A DNA stretch of 64,000 nt from Ostreococcus mediterraneus (taxonomy: Eukaryota > Chlorophyta > Mamiellophyceae > Mamiellales > Bathycoccaceae), in NCBI GenBank assembly GCA_012295225.1, contig WMKK01000001.1:870628-934627 (forward strand). Direction: 5' to 3'. Of this stretch, positions 47,041 to 57,423 are shown piece after piece. Position numbers and translations under genes: made by a program. The notes under the pieces were generated by a model that was given only the letters and a program-made list of their open reading frames with translations, was not told where the DNA came from and did not search any database. The number at the start of each line of letters is the position of its first letter. Position 1 is the stretch's first letter.

Positions 47041-47155
47041 TTCCTGCGCTGCGTGTTGAAGATTTTGTTAATATACAACAAGACTTGTGTATTCATTCGC
47101 TATCGCTATGGCTACACGCTTTTTTCCGAGGCGCGTCTCGACCGCTACCAAAAAT

Positions 47156-47439
47156 CTAACCCACCGGCGTCTTCCCATCACCATCGCGCGTGGATGATAA
47201 ATACGCATCGATTTCACCACTCTTCATGAGCTTCATCGCCTTGAACGCGACTTCGCGCTCTTTGAAACTCGCCGCTAAGATATCCGCGCCGCTCGAGCCA
47301 AACGTCCCACTCGAAGGCGTCGCTCCGAGCGCGCGCGCGCTCACTGGAATCACCGGTATTGACAGCGACGCCGCCGCCGACGCTTCTTGACGCGCACGCA
47401 CATGTGAAGCATCATTCCCCAATGTCCGGCGTGACGCGT

Positions 47440-47473
<34 letters not shown>

Positions 47474-47773
47474 GCGTCCTTCGCGCCCGAGCGTCCCCGA
47501 CGCCGCGCGTAACGGATTCAACCCTTCCTCAATCTCCGTCGCCACGCCCCTAAGCTCGCGCATCGACGCTCGAATATCCGCACGTATCGTCCCCACGTCC
47601 GCATCCGCCGCGGCGCGCTCGAACGCGCGAGACGCGTGCGTGACGTGCGATACCGCGCGACCGGCGATTCGACCAAGAAATCGCGCCACGAGCGGCACAT
47701 CTTTCGGCCCGAGCGCGAGCGCGCCCGCGCCAAGCATCACCACCAACGTGGTCGTGCTCATGCCGAACACCAT
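47156..47773 (-). CDS. TatB-like membrane protein, probably mitochondrial
   Basis: A 205-residue protein starting MVFGMSTTTLVVMLGAGALA. The N-terminal helix and the hinge region LGPKDVPLVARFLGRIAGRA follow the TatA/TatB plan (one helix, a G-P hinge, an amphipathic helix) and resemble the plant mitochondrial TatB-like proteins rather than plastid Hcf106. A helical domain and a run of ten Thr encoded by a GTC-type repeat (near 47443-47474) follow, then EREVAFKAMKLMKSGEID. The frame continues upstream, but that part looks non-coding. Tat in mitochondria would insert folded Fe-S protein Rieske; that role is inference. Confidence 0.6.
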
Positions 47774-47872
47774 CGTCGTCGTCGTCGATTCGCCGCGCGC
47801 ACACCGAGCGTTGACTGACCGCGGTGCGTCGGCGAATGCCGCACTCCTGAGCGCGTCATCGTCATCATCATC

Positions 47873-50800
47873 ATGCGCCGCGCGGCGCGCCTCGGCATCG
47901 CCGCGCGCGCGCTGCTCGCGCTGCTCGCGATCGCATCGCGCGTGGCATCGCCCGCGCGCGCGGCGAGCGACGCGATAGACGTCGCGCTCACCGCGCACTG
48001 GCGCTCGACGTCGCGCGCGCTCGAGGCGCTCGAAGCGGTGGCGGATGCGACGCGCGGTGCGGGGTTCTGGCCGCTCGTGCGCGCGCTCGACGCGGACGCG
48101 GACACGGACGTCGATGCGGACGCGTGCGAGGCGTACGTGCGCGCGCGAGCGAGGGCGTTCGTGCCGTCGGCGGCGGCGGCGCGGGTGATGGAGTTGGCGA
48201 TGGGCGCGCGCGCGTACAGTCCGCGGCTCGAGGCGTTTCGCGCCATGGGTGACGCCGCGACGCGCGATGGCACGGGTGGTGACGACGCGCGCGTGGCGTG
48301 TTGTCGCGTTCAAGTGGGTGATGACGTGTTTACCGAAGTTTATGCGTTGGTGGCGGCGATGGATGGATTGATTACGCGGGCGCGAGGCGAGACGTTTGCG
48401 CGGACGGAGCGAGACCACGCGTACACGACGTTCGACGACGCGTTACCGACAGCGGTGTTGTATGCGTCGCCTGGGACGGCGTGTTTTAGTGCGATGCATG
48501 ATGCGTTAGCAAAGGCGAGCGATTCGAGGGTGTTGAATTACGTACTACGCCCAGTGTTATTCGACGCGTCGTGCGCGAGAGCGAATTCGTGCGTGGCGTC
48601 GGGCGTCGACGGGAATCTCCTTCGGCTTTCTGGGTTTGGGATCGAGCTCGCGGTGAAAAATATGGAGTATAAGGCGATCGATGATTCCAAGATTAAGAGC
48701 GAGGGCGATGAAGGCGACCAACAAGAAGATGAAGAACACGAAGACGAAGACAACCGAGCGAGTAAGGACGTCTTCGCGGACGAACCCGTCGCCGGTTTCA
48801 ATTTCGCCACCCTCGCCGCGCGTTACCCAGAATCAACCGACGCTCTCAAGTTATTTCGTGATGACATGAAAACAAAACTCTCCCTTGCATCAGACGCGCC
48901 GCTCAAGGTGTGGGACATCAAAGATTTGGGCATACAAGCGGCGCAACGCGTAGCGCTCTCGAGCGACCCCATCGGCGCGTTGGTAGACGTGTCCCAAAAC
49001 TTCCCATCCCTCGCCGACAGTTTGTCGCGCATGCCGATCGATAAGACATTCGCCAAGGAAGTGCGTCGAAATCATCGAAAGATGCAGCCTGGTGGATTGG
49101 TCATGTCGCTAAATGGCGAGCAGCTCGAGCTCGACACAGTCGACGTGTACGCGCTCGTGGAGAGCATCGCCAAGGAGGTAGGAGTGTACGAAGAACTCGT
49201 GCATTTAGGACTCCCGAGCACGATAGCAAAATTCTTACTGCGCATACCAAAGAAGGAGAATCAGGTGAAAATTGATACTGACAATTGCGAGTCGATTGTG
49301 TTTTATAACGACGTGGAAAAAGATCCCAAGTTTGAGCGATGGTCAAAGGATGTCAAACACCTCGCGTCGCCGAGCCCGGGTGGATTCCCGCGTGTCCGAC
49401 GCAATTTGTACACAGTCGTAGCAATTCTCGATCCCACTGATCACGGTATGTGGGACATGATCGATATGATGGATCAGATGGTGGAAGCGCAGATGCCCAT
49501 TCGAATGGCGCAGGTGGTCGTGACGGGCGCGCGCGATGACACAGTGTCGACTCGGATCGACCCTTCCGACGCGAAATTCGGCGAGCGCGTTGCTCTAGCG
49601 GCAAATTATTTAATGCGCGCACATGGCGCCGAAGCTCAGCGCGATTTTCTCAGTGCGATTTCTATAAATCGCCAGATGCTGTCTGAGCCGAGTTACTTTG
49701 CGCCCGCCACGTACGCTCCGCCGACGTGGGCGCTCGCGAGACAAGTACTCGTCACAATACTGAGCCAGCTCGGTGGCGTCGACGGAGACGTCGAAGCGTT
49801 CATTGTGTCTGCTATCGAATCTACCACGCGCAATGACGCCGCACGCGAACTCGAACACGTTCGGAGAGACATGTCCAGAAAAGGCTTGAACGCTCCCTCA
49901 GTGTTGCTCAACGGCGAGTACGTGCGGGACGCCGTGGCACGGGCGCACGGCGCGACGCTCGCGACAATGCTCAATCACCACTTGCGCCTCGAGATGTCAC
50001 GCGTGAAGACGATGTTCACGCAAGGTGAGTTTGATGGCGTCGATGACGTCAGCGCCGTCGTCACGCGCGGCGCGAGCAAAAAATACGTCCCATGGATTTT
50101 AGACGAAGCCGAGAATCCGCCTGTGTACTCCGCGCCCGTGCCGTATGATGTTGAGCGCGTTTTAGACGCGACGTTCGCATCCGCAGGCGACGCGGAGGAA
50201 ATCAAGCCCATGTCAATAGTGGTCATCGCCAACGCCGATACAAAGAGCGGCGCGCGGTTGATTGCAGAAGTCTCAAAGTACGCATTGAGCGACGCAGGCT
50301 CGGCGGCACGGTTCACCGTCGCGCATCCAGGTGGCTCGGCGCCGCTCGCTGGCGAACGCGCGAGGGCGGTGCAAGCCGCACTGCTTTTGCCTTCACGGCG
50401 TGCAAAGATTCCATTGTTTTTTAGCGAAATTTGCGGCAAAGGCGTTGACGCGGATGACGCGGCGACATCTGTTGGATTGAACGCGGCCGATTTCAAGCGC
50501 TTGATGAACGATGACGTCAGTGTGGACGAGATTTCTCAAGCGCATGCGCGACTAGTGGCGCATTACGGTATCAAGAGTAAGTGCGCAGTCATTGCGAATG
50601 GCCGCGTGCTCGACTTGACATTTCGACACTGCGAGATGGACGCCGACGATTTCGCGGTATTCGTGGCGGTTGAGATGGAGCAGCGTTCGAGTGAGATCCA
50701 TGCTCTTGTGATGAAAAAGGTACACGCGGGTGAGTTAAACGCGGAATTGGGCGCGGTTTCAAGAATCGTCTCTCGTGCCTCAGCCATTGTCGCGGTCAAG

Positions 50801-52546
50801 CAAGCGAGCTCTCCGCGAAAGCGAAGCATAATGAGCCTCGAAACCATGGCTAAAGACGCGAAGCGAACGGCATTCAAGTCCGGTACGGGCGCTGCGGTGG
50901 AGATTGAAGCCATCCTTGATCCGCTGAGTAAAGAGGCACAGCGTGTGGCGCCTGTATTGGCGCTTCTCCGCGACAGGTTGTCAGAAGACGTGTGCATTCG
51001 AGTCATTCTAAATCCTCGCGTAAATCTCGCGGATTTGCCGCTGAAGTCGTACTATCGTTACGTTGCCCCTCCCGAGTCGTTCATGGAGTCTCCAGGGGCG
51101 CACATAACGGATGTCCCGACACACAAAACGTTGACTATGCATGTCGATTTCCCAGAATCATGGATGGTCACCACACACAAGGCGACGTATGATTTGGACA
51201 ACCTCATTCTGAAGGACGCCAAAGATCGCGTCATTCACGCGGAGTATAGGTTAGAATCAATACTCGTCACGGGGCACGCGAGCGACGAACGTCACCAGCC
51301 TGCCCGCGGGACGCAGATGATACTCGAGGATGACAATACGCGCGCCACGCAAGGAACAATCGTCATGGCGAATCTTGGATACTTTCAGCTTCCCGCGTCG
51401 CCTGGAATGCACAAGTTGTCGCTACGAGCTGGACGATCGGCTGACATTTTCAAGTTTGAAGCCGTGAATGACTTGACGGACACAGCGGCGTTTGACCGAC
51501 GCATTTCTGAAAACGCAACCTCAGTCGATGTATTTGTGGACTCTTTCCGTGGTCGTGTGCTCGAAGTCAACCTCAAGAGACGACCTGGTAGAGAGAAAGC
51601 GGATGTGTTGTTGATTGCGAAAACCGGACCGGCGAGCTGGATATCAAACATGTTCAAAAAGAGTGACAGTCGCATCCATATTTTCAGTGTCGCTTCTGGG
51701 CACTTGTACGAGCGTTTCTTGAAAATCATGATGGCGTCGGTGAAGCGTTCGACGAAAGAACCAGTCAAGTTTTGGTTTATAAAAAATTGGCTCTCGCCAA
51801 GCTTTAAAGACTATCTGCCGTACATGGCGAAGGAGTACGACTTTGAGTTTGAGCTTATCAGTTACAAGTGGCCGACGTGGTTGAATAAGCAGACAGAAAA
51901 ACAACGCATCATTTGGGCGTACAAGATTCTATTTCTCGATGTGCTGTTCCCACTGGAGCTCAAGAAGGTCATTTTTGTCGATGCCGATCAAATCGTGCGC
52001 GCTGACATGGCGGAACTGTGGAACATGGACTTGAAGGGAGCGCCGTACGGGTACACGCCCATGTGCGATAACAACAAAGAGATGGAAGGCTTTAGATTCT
52101 GGAAACAGGGGTTCTGGGCGAACCATCTACGAGGGAAACCGTATCATATCAGTGCGCTGTATGTCGTCGATCTCGATCGCTTTAGAGAAATCGCGGCTGG
52201 CGACCGATTACGCGGCATGTACGACCAGCTGTCTCGAGATCCAGGCTCTCTTGCCAATTTGGACCAAGATTTGCCAAATTTCGCGCAGCACGAGGTACCG
52301 ATATTCTCCTTGCCGCAGCCATGGTTGTGGTGCGAGTCTTGGTGCGGGAACGAAACAAAAGCCGCGGCAAAGACGATCGATTTGTGCAACAATCCGCTAA
52401 CGAAGGAACCAAAATTAGAAGGCGCCAGGCGCATCGTCGCCGAGTGGCCTGAATTAGACGATGAGGTGCGCGCATTCACCGCAAGGGTTGAGCGAGGAGA
52501 AATATTGAACCCAAGTGCGATACCAGTAGCTAAAGACGAGCTTTGA
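47873..52546 (+). CDS. UGGT: UDP-glucose:glycoprotein glucosyltransferase
   Basis: A 1557-residue protein, typical UGGT length. It starts with a signal peptide (ARALLALLAIASRVASPARA), goes through four thioredoxin-like folding-sensor domains and beta-sandwiches, and ends in a GT24 domain: IFSVASGHLYERFLKIMM, WPTWLNKQTEKQRIIWAYK, KKVIFVDADQIVRADMAE (DxD metal motif), PYHISALYVVDLDRF and NLDQDLPNFAQHEVPIFSLP. The last residues are VAKDEL, an ER retrieval signal. In the ER lumen it re-glucosylates misfolded glycoproteins so calnexin/calreticulin rebind them. An acidic loop near residue 280 is lineage-specific. Start is the first ATG, 99 bp from the divergent TatB-like gene. Confidence 0.97.
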   Translation: MRRAARLGIAARALLALLAIASRVASPARAASDAIDVALTAHWRSTSRALEALEAVADATRGAGFWPLVRALDADADTDVDADACEAYVRARARAFVPSAAAARVMELAMGARAYSPRLEAFRAMGDAATRDGTGGDDARVACCRVQVGDDVFTEVYALVAAMDGLITRARGETFARTERDHAYTTFDDALPTAVLYASPGTACFSAMHDALAKASDSRVLNYVLRPVLFDASCARANSCVASGVDGNLLRLSGFGIELAVKNMEYKAIDDSKIKSEGDEGDQQEDEEHEDEDNRASKDVFADEPVAGFNFATLAARYPESTDALKLFRDDMKTKLSLASDAPLKVWDIKDLGIQAAQRVALSSDPIGALVDVSQNFPSLADSLSRMPIDKTFAKEVRRNHRKMQPGGLVMSLNGEQLELDTVDVYALVESIAKEVGVYEELVHLGLPSTIAKFLLRIPKKENQVKIDTDNCESIVFYNDVEKDPKFERWSKDVKHLASPSPGGFPRVRRNLYTVVAILDPTDHGMWDMIDMMDQMVEAQMPIRMAQVVVTGARDDTVSTRIDPSDAKFGERVALAANYLMRAHGAEAQRDFLSAISINRQMLSEPSYFAPATYAPPTWALARQVLVTILSQLGGVDGDVEAFIVSAIESTTRNDAARELEHVRRDMSRKGLNAPSVLLNGEYVRDAVARAHGATLATMLNHHLRLEMSRVKTMFTQGEFDGVDDVSAVVTRGASKKYVPWILDEAENPPVYSAPVPYDVERVLDATFASAGDAEEIKPMSIVVIANADTKSGARLIAEVSKYALSDAGSAARFTVAHPGGSAPLAGERARAVQAALLLPSRRAKIPLFFSEICGKGVDADDAATSVGLNAADFKRLMNDDVSVDEISQAHARLVAHYGIKSKCAVIANGRVLDLTFRHCEMDADDFAVFVAVEMEQRSSEIHALVMKKVHAGELNAELGAVSRIVSRASAIVAVKQASSPRKRSIMSLETMAKDAKRTAFKSGTGAAVEIEAILDPLSKEAQRVAPVLALLRDRLSEDVCIRVILNPRVNLADLPLKSYYRYVAPPESFMESPGAHITDVPTHKTLTMHVDFPESWMVTTHKATYDLDNLILKDAKDRVIHAEYRLESILVTGHASDERHQPARGTQMILEDDNTRATQGTIVMANLGYFQLPASPGMHKLSLRAGRSADIFKFEAVNDLTDTAAFDRRISENATSVDVFVDSFRGRVLEVNLKRRPGREKADVLLIAKTGPASWISNMFKKSDSRIHIFSVASGHLYERFLKIMMASVKRSTKEPVKFWFIKNWLSPSFKDYLPYMAKEYDFEFELISYKWPTWLNKQTEKQRIIWAYKILFLDVLFPLELKKVIFVDADQIVRADMAELWNMDLKGAPYGYTPMCDNNKEMEGFRFWKQGFWANHLRGKPYHISALYVVDLDRFREIAAGDRLRGMYDQLSRDPGSLANLDQDLPNFAQHEVPIFSLPQPWLWCESWCGNETKAAAKTIDLCNNPLTKEPKLEGARRIVAEWPELDDEVRAFTARVERGEILNPSAIPVAKDEL

Positions 52547-52617
52547 GTGTGCTATTAATACGAAAAGCCAAAACAGCAAAAGCAACAAATAGTATTACAT
52601 AGAGAACGACGCGGTGC

Positions 52618-53268
52618 TCACGCCTCCCCGCGCGCTGCCTTTTCTCTCTTCATGTCAGCAATCGTCTCCTCTACCGAGCGTAAATCACGCTTTACAGTCC
52701 CAACCGTGGTGAGTTCAATGGAGTCTCCTGCAAACGTCGGAGCTATATCGCTCAATCCTTCTCCTTTCTTCGTCGCGCGCGCGGCGCGCTCTCTCGCCGC
52801 CACTTCATTCTTCAAACTTTCCACATCCTTCTCCACCTCGCCCGCTTTTTTGTGGACAATCACAAACTTCTCCCCACTCTCTAACTCCACACTTTCGCTG
52901 TGTAATTTCATATCCGCCGCGACCTCGTGCACGACGTTTCTCCACTGTTTTTCCATCGTCTCGAATTCACAAAACGCATCCAACGAAGGATTCTCCACCA
53001 CCTCCTTCGTAATCCTCGCCGTAATATCCCGCTCAAACTTCTTTCGCGCCTCGAGCGCTTTCGCCTCTCGACTCATCGTGTCTTCACGCGTGATCGTCTT
53101 CGCGCCCGTCGTCGCCGGACGCGCGCCGTTGGACTTTTTCATGTCCCCGATGATGCTCGCGAGCAAGTTTCCACCGCTCGGTTTCGCGCGTTTCGCGCCG
53201 ACGCCACCGCCCTGCGCGCTCGTGGGTTTCGACGACGACGCATTCGCGGCGATGCCCGGGCGTTTCAT
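52618..53268 (-). CDS. SPAG7-like R3H-domain protein
   Basis: A 216-residue protein from MKRPGIAANASSSKPTSAQG. After a Gly/Lys-rich N-terminus and a helix containing EARKKFERDITARITKEVVE comes an R3H-like domain with FETMEKQWRNVVHEVAADMK and ESGEKFVIVHKKAGE, the pattern of SPAG7 and plant R3H homologues. R3H domains bind single-stranded nucleic acid; the canonical Arg-x3-His is altered here (RNVVHEV keeps R-x3-H). The tail is a charged helix. Function of the family is poorly known. Confidence 0.7.
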   Translation of the reverse strand: MKRPGIAANASSSKPTSAQGGGVGAKRAKPSGGNLLASIIGDMKKSNGARPATTGAKTITREDTMSREAKALEARKKFERDITARITKEVVENPSLDAFCEFETMEKQWRNVVHEVAADMKLHSESVELESGEKFVIVHKKAGEVEKDVESLKNEVAARERAARATKKGEGLSDIAPTFAGDSIELTTVGTVKRDLRSVEETIADMKREKAARGEA

Positions 53269-53656
53269 CGTCCACGGCGGCGCGCGGCGCGCGATGGCGT
53301 CGGGTTTCGGTCGCCGTCGCGTGCGCGCGCAGCACCCAGGCACATAAATGCCCCACACACAGACACGACACATGCTCCAGTACGAGTACGCCATTGAATT
53401 ACGTATAATCAAATTAAAGCTTCTTTATTTCCCAAACTCGCGCCCCTGGCACTTTTTTATCATTTTTTTCGGATCATATAGACGATATAGATACTCAATA
53501 TGCCTGCGTATCTTTTCAGTATCTCGCGCCGTGGTTGCGTCAGTATCCGCACGCGACCGCCCGCGCCGCCGAGACGGCACACGTCGGCGCGCGAACCAAC
53601 GCACGCGACGTCAGTCAGGCGCGGGACGATCGCTGGCGTGATTTGAGGCGGCGCTG
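53269..53656. promoter_or_regulatory. Divergent intergenic region (SPAG7-like / KH protein)
   Basis: About 390 bp between divergent starts. It includes an AT-rich portion near 53400-53510 (TTTATTTCCC, TTTTTTATCATTTTTTTCGG, TATAGACGATATAGATACTC) that could hold TATA-like elements, and a GC-rich half next to the KH gene. No gene or RNA recognised. Confidence 0.45.
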
Positions 53657-54670
53657 ATGTCGGCGGATGGCGGTCCGCACGCGCGGGAGGGTGCTGACGG
53701 TGTGCGCGCGGCGACAACGACCGCCATCGGGGTTGCTGACGTGGATGAACGCGGCGGTGCGTACGCACACGGCGCGTCGCACGACGGCTCAATAGATGAC
53801 GAAGGGTTTACGTTGAAGTTTTTGATTTCCCCCAGCGCGGCCGGATCGGTGATCGGCAAGGGTGGGGCGACGATAAACGAGTTTCAGGCGCAAACCGGCG
53901 CGCGCATACAACTCTCGAGGAACCGCGAAGTGTTTCCCGGTACGAATGATCGCGTGGTGATGCTGTCCGGGGACTTGATGTCGATTTTGAAAGTGTTGCA
54001 CATGATATTGTCAAAGTTGGTGGCTGATGGCGAGGGGATCGATCGTATGGGGCAACCTCAAGTGGTGCTCGTCGTGCCCAACGGTTCGTGTGGGTGCATC
54101 ATCGGCAAGGGTGGCGCGAAAATTCGGAGCTTTGTGGAGGACTCACAGGCGGATATTAAATTGAGCAATCAGGATAGAATGCTTCCTGGTTGTAATGATC
54201 GTACTCTGACCGTAACTGGGTCGATCGATCACGTATTGAGAGGGGTCGCGCTCGTGGCCGCGACGTTGTGCGAAGACCCTTCGTATAACACGCTCGTGCT
54301 CCGACCGAGTACGTATAGCGTTCATTCGCCGATATCTCCCCACGGTGGTGGTAGTCGGCGAAGCATCGATGGAGGTGCGAGGCGTAATTCGCATAATAGA
54401 AGTGATGAGACTTCGGTCTTGGTGACGATTCCGGATTCACTCATCGGCGCCGTGCTCGGTCGCGGCGGGAGAACAATCGCCGAGATTCAAGTCGCCAGCG
54501 GCTGTCGAATCAAGGTGAGCGACAGGGATGATTTTTTCGAAGGCACGACAAACAGGAAGGTTGTCATCACCGGTGCTCAAGAAGGGGTTCAAATGGCTAA
54601 TTATTTACTCACGCAAAAGATTTCCGCAATCACATTGCAATCGCAAGGGCAGCAGCACGGCTATCAATAA
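53657..54670 (+). CDS. Three-KH-domain RNA-binding protein, NOVA/BTR1-like
   Basis: A 337-residue protein. KH1 has KFLISPSAAGSVIGKGGATI, KH2 has VLVVPNGSCGCIIGKGGAKI and KH3 has VTIPDSLIGAVLGRGGRTIA; all three GxxG loops are intact, unlike the KH protein at 20.4 kb. Spacing (two adjacent KH domains, a Ser/Gly-rich linker, then the third) and the DRMLPGCNDRTLTVTG block match NOVA and plant BTR1. Such proteins bind YCAY-type RNA and affect splicing or viral RNA. The N-terminus is disordered, the tail Gln-rich. Confidence 0.9.
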   Translation: MSADGGPHAREGADGVRAATTTAIGVADVDERGGAYAHGASHDGSIDDEGFTLKFLISPSAAGSVIGKGGATINEFQAQTGARIQLSRNREVFPGTNDRVVMLSGDLMSILKVLHMILSKLVADGEGIDRMGQPQVVLVVPNGSCGCIIGKGGAKIRSFVEDSQADIKLSNQDRMLPGCNDRTLTVTGSIDHVLRGVALVAATLCEDPSYNTLVLRPSTYSVHSPISPHGGGSRRSIDGGARRNSHNRSDETSVLVTIPDSLIGAVLGRGGRTIAEIQVASGCRIKVSDRDDFFEGTTNRKVVITGAQEGVQMANYLLTQKISAITLQSQGQQHGYQ

Positions 54671-54895
54671 TTCTCGAGCCGCGCAACAAGGAACATTTCG
54701 ATTATTTCAATTGTAATGATGTACGATAGACAAAGCACACTCTCACGCGAACATTATAAACGGCGCTCGTGAGAGATATCGGTCGTGGCAAAAGGCGAGT
54801 GATTCAAATCTGTCTACAGTGAACTGCGATTACAATAATAAGGGGTTCATTCAGACGCGACGCGCGGTCAACGGCGATTGGAAATGACCAATAGC

Positions 54896-56764
54896 TTAAT
54901 CGAAGACCTTGCACTCATCCGCGGAAGGATCATCCGCGCACAAGGCATCCATCGGGTCGACAGACGCGACACCTTCGGCGACGAGGCCGTTGGCGACGAT
55001 GAGCGTCAAGTCAACAACACGTTGGGTGTAGCCCCATTCGTTGTCGTACCAGGCGACAACCTTGACCATGTCGTCACCCATAACCATGGTGAGCGCAGCG
55101 TCAATGGTGGTGGACACGTCGGTGCAGCGGAAATCGACGGACACGAGCGGGATGTCGGTGATCGCGAGAACACCCTTCATCGGGCCATCAGCGGCTTCCT
55201 TGAAGGCGGCGTTGACTTCTTCGGCGGTGACACCCTTCTTTTCGACGTTGACAACCAAGTCGACGATGGAAACGTTCGGGGTCGGCACGCGGAGCGCAAT
55301 ACCGTTGAGCTTACCCTTGAGTTGGGGAAGGACAAGGGACACAGCCTTGGCGGCACCGGTGGAGGTCGGCACAATGTTCAAGGCGGCTGCGCGCGCGCGG
55401 CGCAAATCGCGGTGGGACGCATCCAAGATGCGTTGGTCACCAGTGTACGAGTGGCAAGTGGTCATCGTACCCTTGACGATGCCGAACTTGTCATCGAGAA
55501 CCTTGGCGAACGGCGCCAAGCAGTTCGTGGTGCACGACGCGTTGGACACAATCGTCGCGGACGGATCGTATTGGTCGGCGTTGACGCCGACGACGTACGT
55601 CGGGATGTCAGACCCCTTGGCCGGGGCGGTGATGACAACCTTCTTGGCACCCGCTTGGATGTGCTTGCCCGCACCCGGGCCATCGAGGAAAACACCGGTA
55701 CCTTCAATGACGATATCGATGCCCATTTCCTTCCACGGCAAGTTCAACGGGTCACGGTCGGACACAACCTTGATGACGTCGCCGTCGACGGAGATGGTCG
55801 AGTCGTCGATCACCTTGACGTCCGACTTGAACGTGCCCAAGATGGAGTCATACTTGAGCAAGTGCGCCGCCGGCTTGGCACCACCGGATTGGTTCACGCA
55901 CACAACTTGGAGCGGGCAGTCCGGGCCGCGAGACTTCCAGCAGCGGACAAAGTTACGGCCTACATTCGTTACGCAAAACAATCAACCGTCAGTCTCCCGA
56001 GCGCACCCCTATCCACAAACGAGAGGCTCATCGCGCGCGAGGTGCTCCACCGCGCGCACCGCGCGCATGCACCCACGAACGCCACCGTGAACGACGGTAA
56101 CGCATACAACCAATATTCACCCATCACGTTCGCGCTCGAACGCGCGAACTCGCCCGTCGTCGTCACCCGCACACGCGCGAATTCGCATCGCATTCGCACG
56201 AGCCACGTGGGATAAGGTGATCGAACGCATCGCGCACGCACCGATGCGGCCGAAACCGTTGATCGCAACCTTGATCTTGGCTTCAGTGACGACAGCCACG
56301 GACGCCTAATATTTCGTACCACACGTGTGTGCACCGTCAGTCTCCGCGCACACGTCGTCTCGCGCGCATCGCATCGCATCGCATCGCGATCGCCGCATCC
56401 ATCGTCAGGGGCGTCGCGCGCACCTTGGACGCCGCGCGCGGGGTCACGGCTTGGCGGAAGCCTTGGGATTGGGCACCGCCCGCCATGGACTTGGCGGACT
56501 TCAAGCCGGTGAATTCAACAGTCTGCGCCAGGGTGCGTGCGAACGGCGCGTCGTCGTCGTCAGTCCCGTGTCCCGACCTCGAGAGGGTCGCGATCGCGCG
56601 CACCGCCATCGCATCGCATCGCCATCGCATCGCATCGCATCGAGCGCATCGCCCCGCATCGTCGCGCGATCGCGACCCTCGCGCGATCGCGCGGTGCGAC
56701 GGTACACATAAATAGCGCGCACGCGCACGCGTCGTCGTCGTCGTCGTACCTTGATAGCAGACAT
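54896..56764 (-). CDS. GAPB: Plastid NAD(P)-glyceraldehyde-3-phosphate dehydrogenase GapB, four exons
   Basis: Exons are 56750..56764, 56424..56522, 56242..56305 and 54896..55959; introns are 227, 118 and 282 bp, each holding ACTGACG and ending in TAG or CAG. The product is 413 residues. Exons 1-2 give a transit peptide [20 protein letters not shown]; exon 3 gives [10 protein letters not shown], whose last Gly codon is split before RNFVRCW in exon 4. [18 protein letters not shown] carries the catalytic Cys and [13 protein letters not shown] the NAD(P) contact. The end [16 protein letters not shown] is the CP12-like C-terminal extension with its Cys pair that defines GapB and gives thioredoxin-type redox control in the dark. 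The Calvin-cycle enzyme reduces 1,3-bisphosphoglycerate. In Ostreococcus GapB is reported to work without GapA or CP12. Confidence 0.95.
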
Positions 56765-56809
56765 GGTGGTGAGGGACGAGTGCGTGTACGTCAGTGACGC
56801 CCTCGGACT

Positions 56810-56811
<2 letters not shown>

Positions 56812-56855
<44 letters not shown>
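56812..56855. repeat. (CGT)n microsatellite in the GapB 5' leader
   Basis: About 14 pure trinucleotide units, read as (ACG)n on the GapB strand, lie about 50 bp upstream of the GapB start codon. A shorter (GTC)n run at 56731-56747 follows inside intron 1. Confidence 0.9.
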
Positions 56856-56857
<2 letters not shown>

Positions 56858-57177
56858 CTCGGTGTGGATCACGTGCGCGCCCATATCCCGTACTATAGGT
56901 ATATAGAAGACCATCTATGGTATGTATGATGACCGTGGGATGATCGATGCGCACGCCCTGGGTGGACGGTGTCGTACTGTCGTGCGCGCACTGTTAATAG
57001 AATACGCTCTTTTGAGCGATCTCCTGATGATTCACCCAATGTAAAGGTTCTATAGCCATATCGTAGTCCTACTTTTGATACGACCTCAGAATTTTACACA
57101 CTTCATCTTCATGTGGTCGTACTCCAAACGTGTACGACCCATGTATGTCATGGGGCGTCGTCGCGCACGGGGGTGGT

Positions 57178-57209
57178 GTCCGACCGACCACGTGTCCGAC
57201 CGACCACGT
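57178..57209. repeat. Two-copy 16-bp tandem repeat containing a G-box
   Basis: GTCCGACCGACCACGT occurs twice in exact tandem; the junction creates CACGTG at 57189-57194, a bZIP/bHLH target. It lies between GapB and the Sec14-like gene. Confidence 0.8.
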
Positions 57210-57423
57210 TCGACGCGCCCGCGCCGTCGTTCGCGCCAGCGCCAGCGCGCGACGCGCGCGAGGCGTGCGCGACGGCGGCGACGACGACGGACAGGACGCG
57301 CTCGCGTCATCGTTCTCTCGCCCTCGCGTCGTCGTCGGTGCGGTGTGCGTTCGCACTGGGCACGCCCAGCGCGCGACGGCGTCCATCCATCCATCGGCCG
57401 TCCGCCGTCAGCCATCGGCGGCG

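Larger units (their letters stand above)
56765..57423. promoter_or_regulatory. Divergent promoter region (GapB / Sec14-like)
   Basis: About 660 bp between the GapB and Sec14-like start codons. From the GapB side: a (CGT)n run at 56812-56855 in the GapB leader, an AT-rich stretch with TATAGGTATATAGAAG near 56893-56908, an ACCCAATG CCAAT-like box near 57035, then a 16-bp tandem repeat carrying a CACGTG G-box at 57178-57209. The rest is CpG-rich leader. A light- or clock-linked promoter for GapB is likely by analogy; not shown by sequence. Confidence 0.5.

Noticed and set aside
54671-54895. Possible tRNA-like GATTCAAATC box between the KH and GapB genes
   Set aside because: No cloverleaf stems or A-box at the right distance.
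54878-56215. 445-codon plus-strand frame over GapB
   Set aside because: Antisense shadow of GapB exons; no recognisable protein features.
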